DNA of 64,000 nt from Prorocentrum cordatum (Eukaryota > Sar > Dinophyceae > Prorocentrales > Prorocentraceae). A program made the position numbers and the translations under genes. How positions within the stretch are numbered: position 1 is the stretch's first letter; each line of letters opens with the position of its first letter. The stretch is from positions 47,501 to 111,500 of the forward strand of contig CAUYUJ010018469.1 of assembly GCA_963575745.1 (NCBI GenBank). Direction: 5' to 3'. Below the pieces are notes generated by a model. It saw only the letters and a program-made list of their open reading frames with translations, searched no databases and was not told where the DNA came from. Positions 63,836-64,000 of this stretch are shown here, piece after piece.

Positions 63836-64000
63836 GATTTTTCTTACCAACTAGTTCTCCGGCGCCCCGGAATTACTTTTAAGCTTCCAGCAACTAGCTA
63901 AGGGAAGCTCTACGAGTTACTTGCTCCACCCCGCGCCAGAATACCTCATGGAGCTCTTCGATCGATGAGCAAGAGGAATTCCGGCGCGGGGTGGAGCTAG

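Larger units (their letters stand above)
46020..64000. repeat. Complex satellite region
   Basis: Apart from one inserted composite element, almost the whole 18 kb consists of three mixed modules. They are S180 (about 180-bp monomers in blocks), U (starting TTGGCCGACCCG and running about 250-350 bp through AAAGATATTTGACAATTCAT, CACTTGGAGGAACCGAC and TCCAGAAGC), and H, a hairpin module carrying CCGGCGGT...ACCGCCGG. Short open frames here follow repeat periods; no domain or credible gene is seen. Confidence 0.9.

Overview
This window looks like nuclear DNA of a GC-rich protist, most likely a dinoflagellate. The assignment is inferred from gene structure: two plus-strand genes can be assembled from exons, and eight of their ten introns are best read as GA...AG introns (the other two GT...AG), all with a G directly after the acceptor AG. 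Non-canonical GA/GC donors and an AG|G acceptor are known dinoflagellate habits. Low gene density, very large introns, huge simple-sequence tracts and genes on one strand agree with this. No bacterial operon, rRNA, tRNA or CRISPR array is visible.

Layout. 1-8200: a 90-bp minisatellite (about 300-2687), then trinucleotide tracts, short tandem duplications and pieces of dispersed repeats. 8231-10432: an uncharacterised basic/acidic protein gene in four proposed exons. 10433-23900: mostly non-genic, with many GGA/TCC tracts, a CAT tract, a 100-base assembly gap (20158-20257) and 1.7 kb of alternating GT/GC repeat. 23985-38647: the clearest gene, a secreted-type protease-inhibitor protein built from at least five thyroglobulin type-1 domains and one Kunitz domain, its 5' end not found. 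Its eight exons are spread over 14.7 kb, and one 10.4-kb intron holds several repeats, including a complete copy of a composite repeat element. 38650-41400: foldback elements and an ATGCT-repeat element with terminal inverted repeats. 41427-48790: further copies of the composite element (ends CCCGGAAAGGG / CCCTTTCCGGG; internal 24-bp, 18-bp and 42-bp arrays). 46020-64000: a complex satellite made of about 180-bp monomers in higher-order blocks of about 1.1 kb, mixed with a second module and a recurring hairpin.

The strongest findings are the Tg1/Kunitz gene with its GA-AG introns flanked by AGGA direct repeats, a filled/empty-site comparison showing that the composite element inserted into the satellite, and compensatory base changes in the satellite hairpin. 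Exon joins were worked out by eye from reading frame, splice rules and domain cysteine spacing; none was checked against transcripts.
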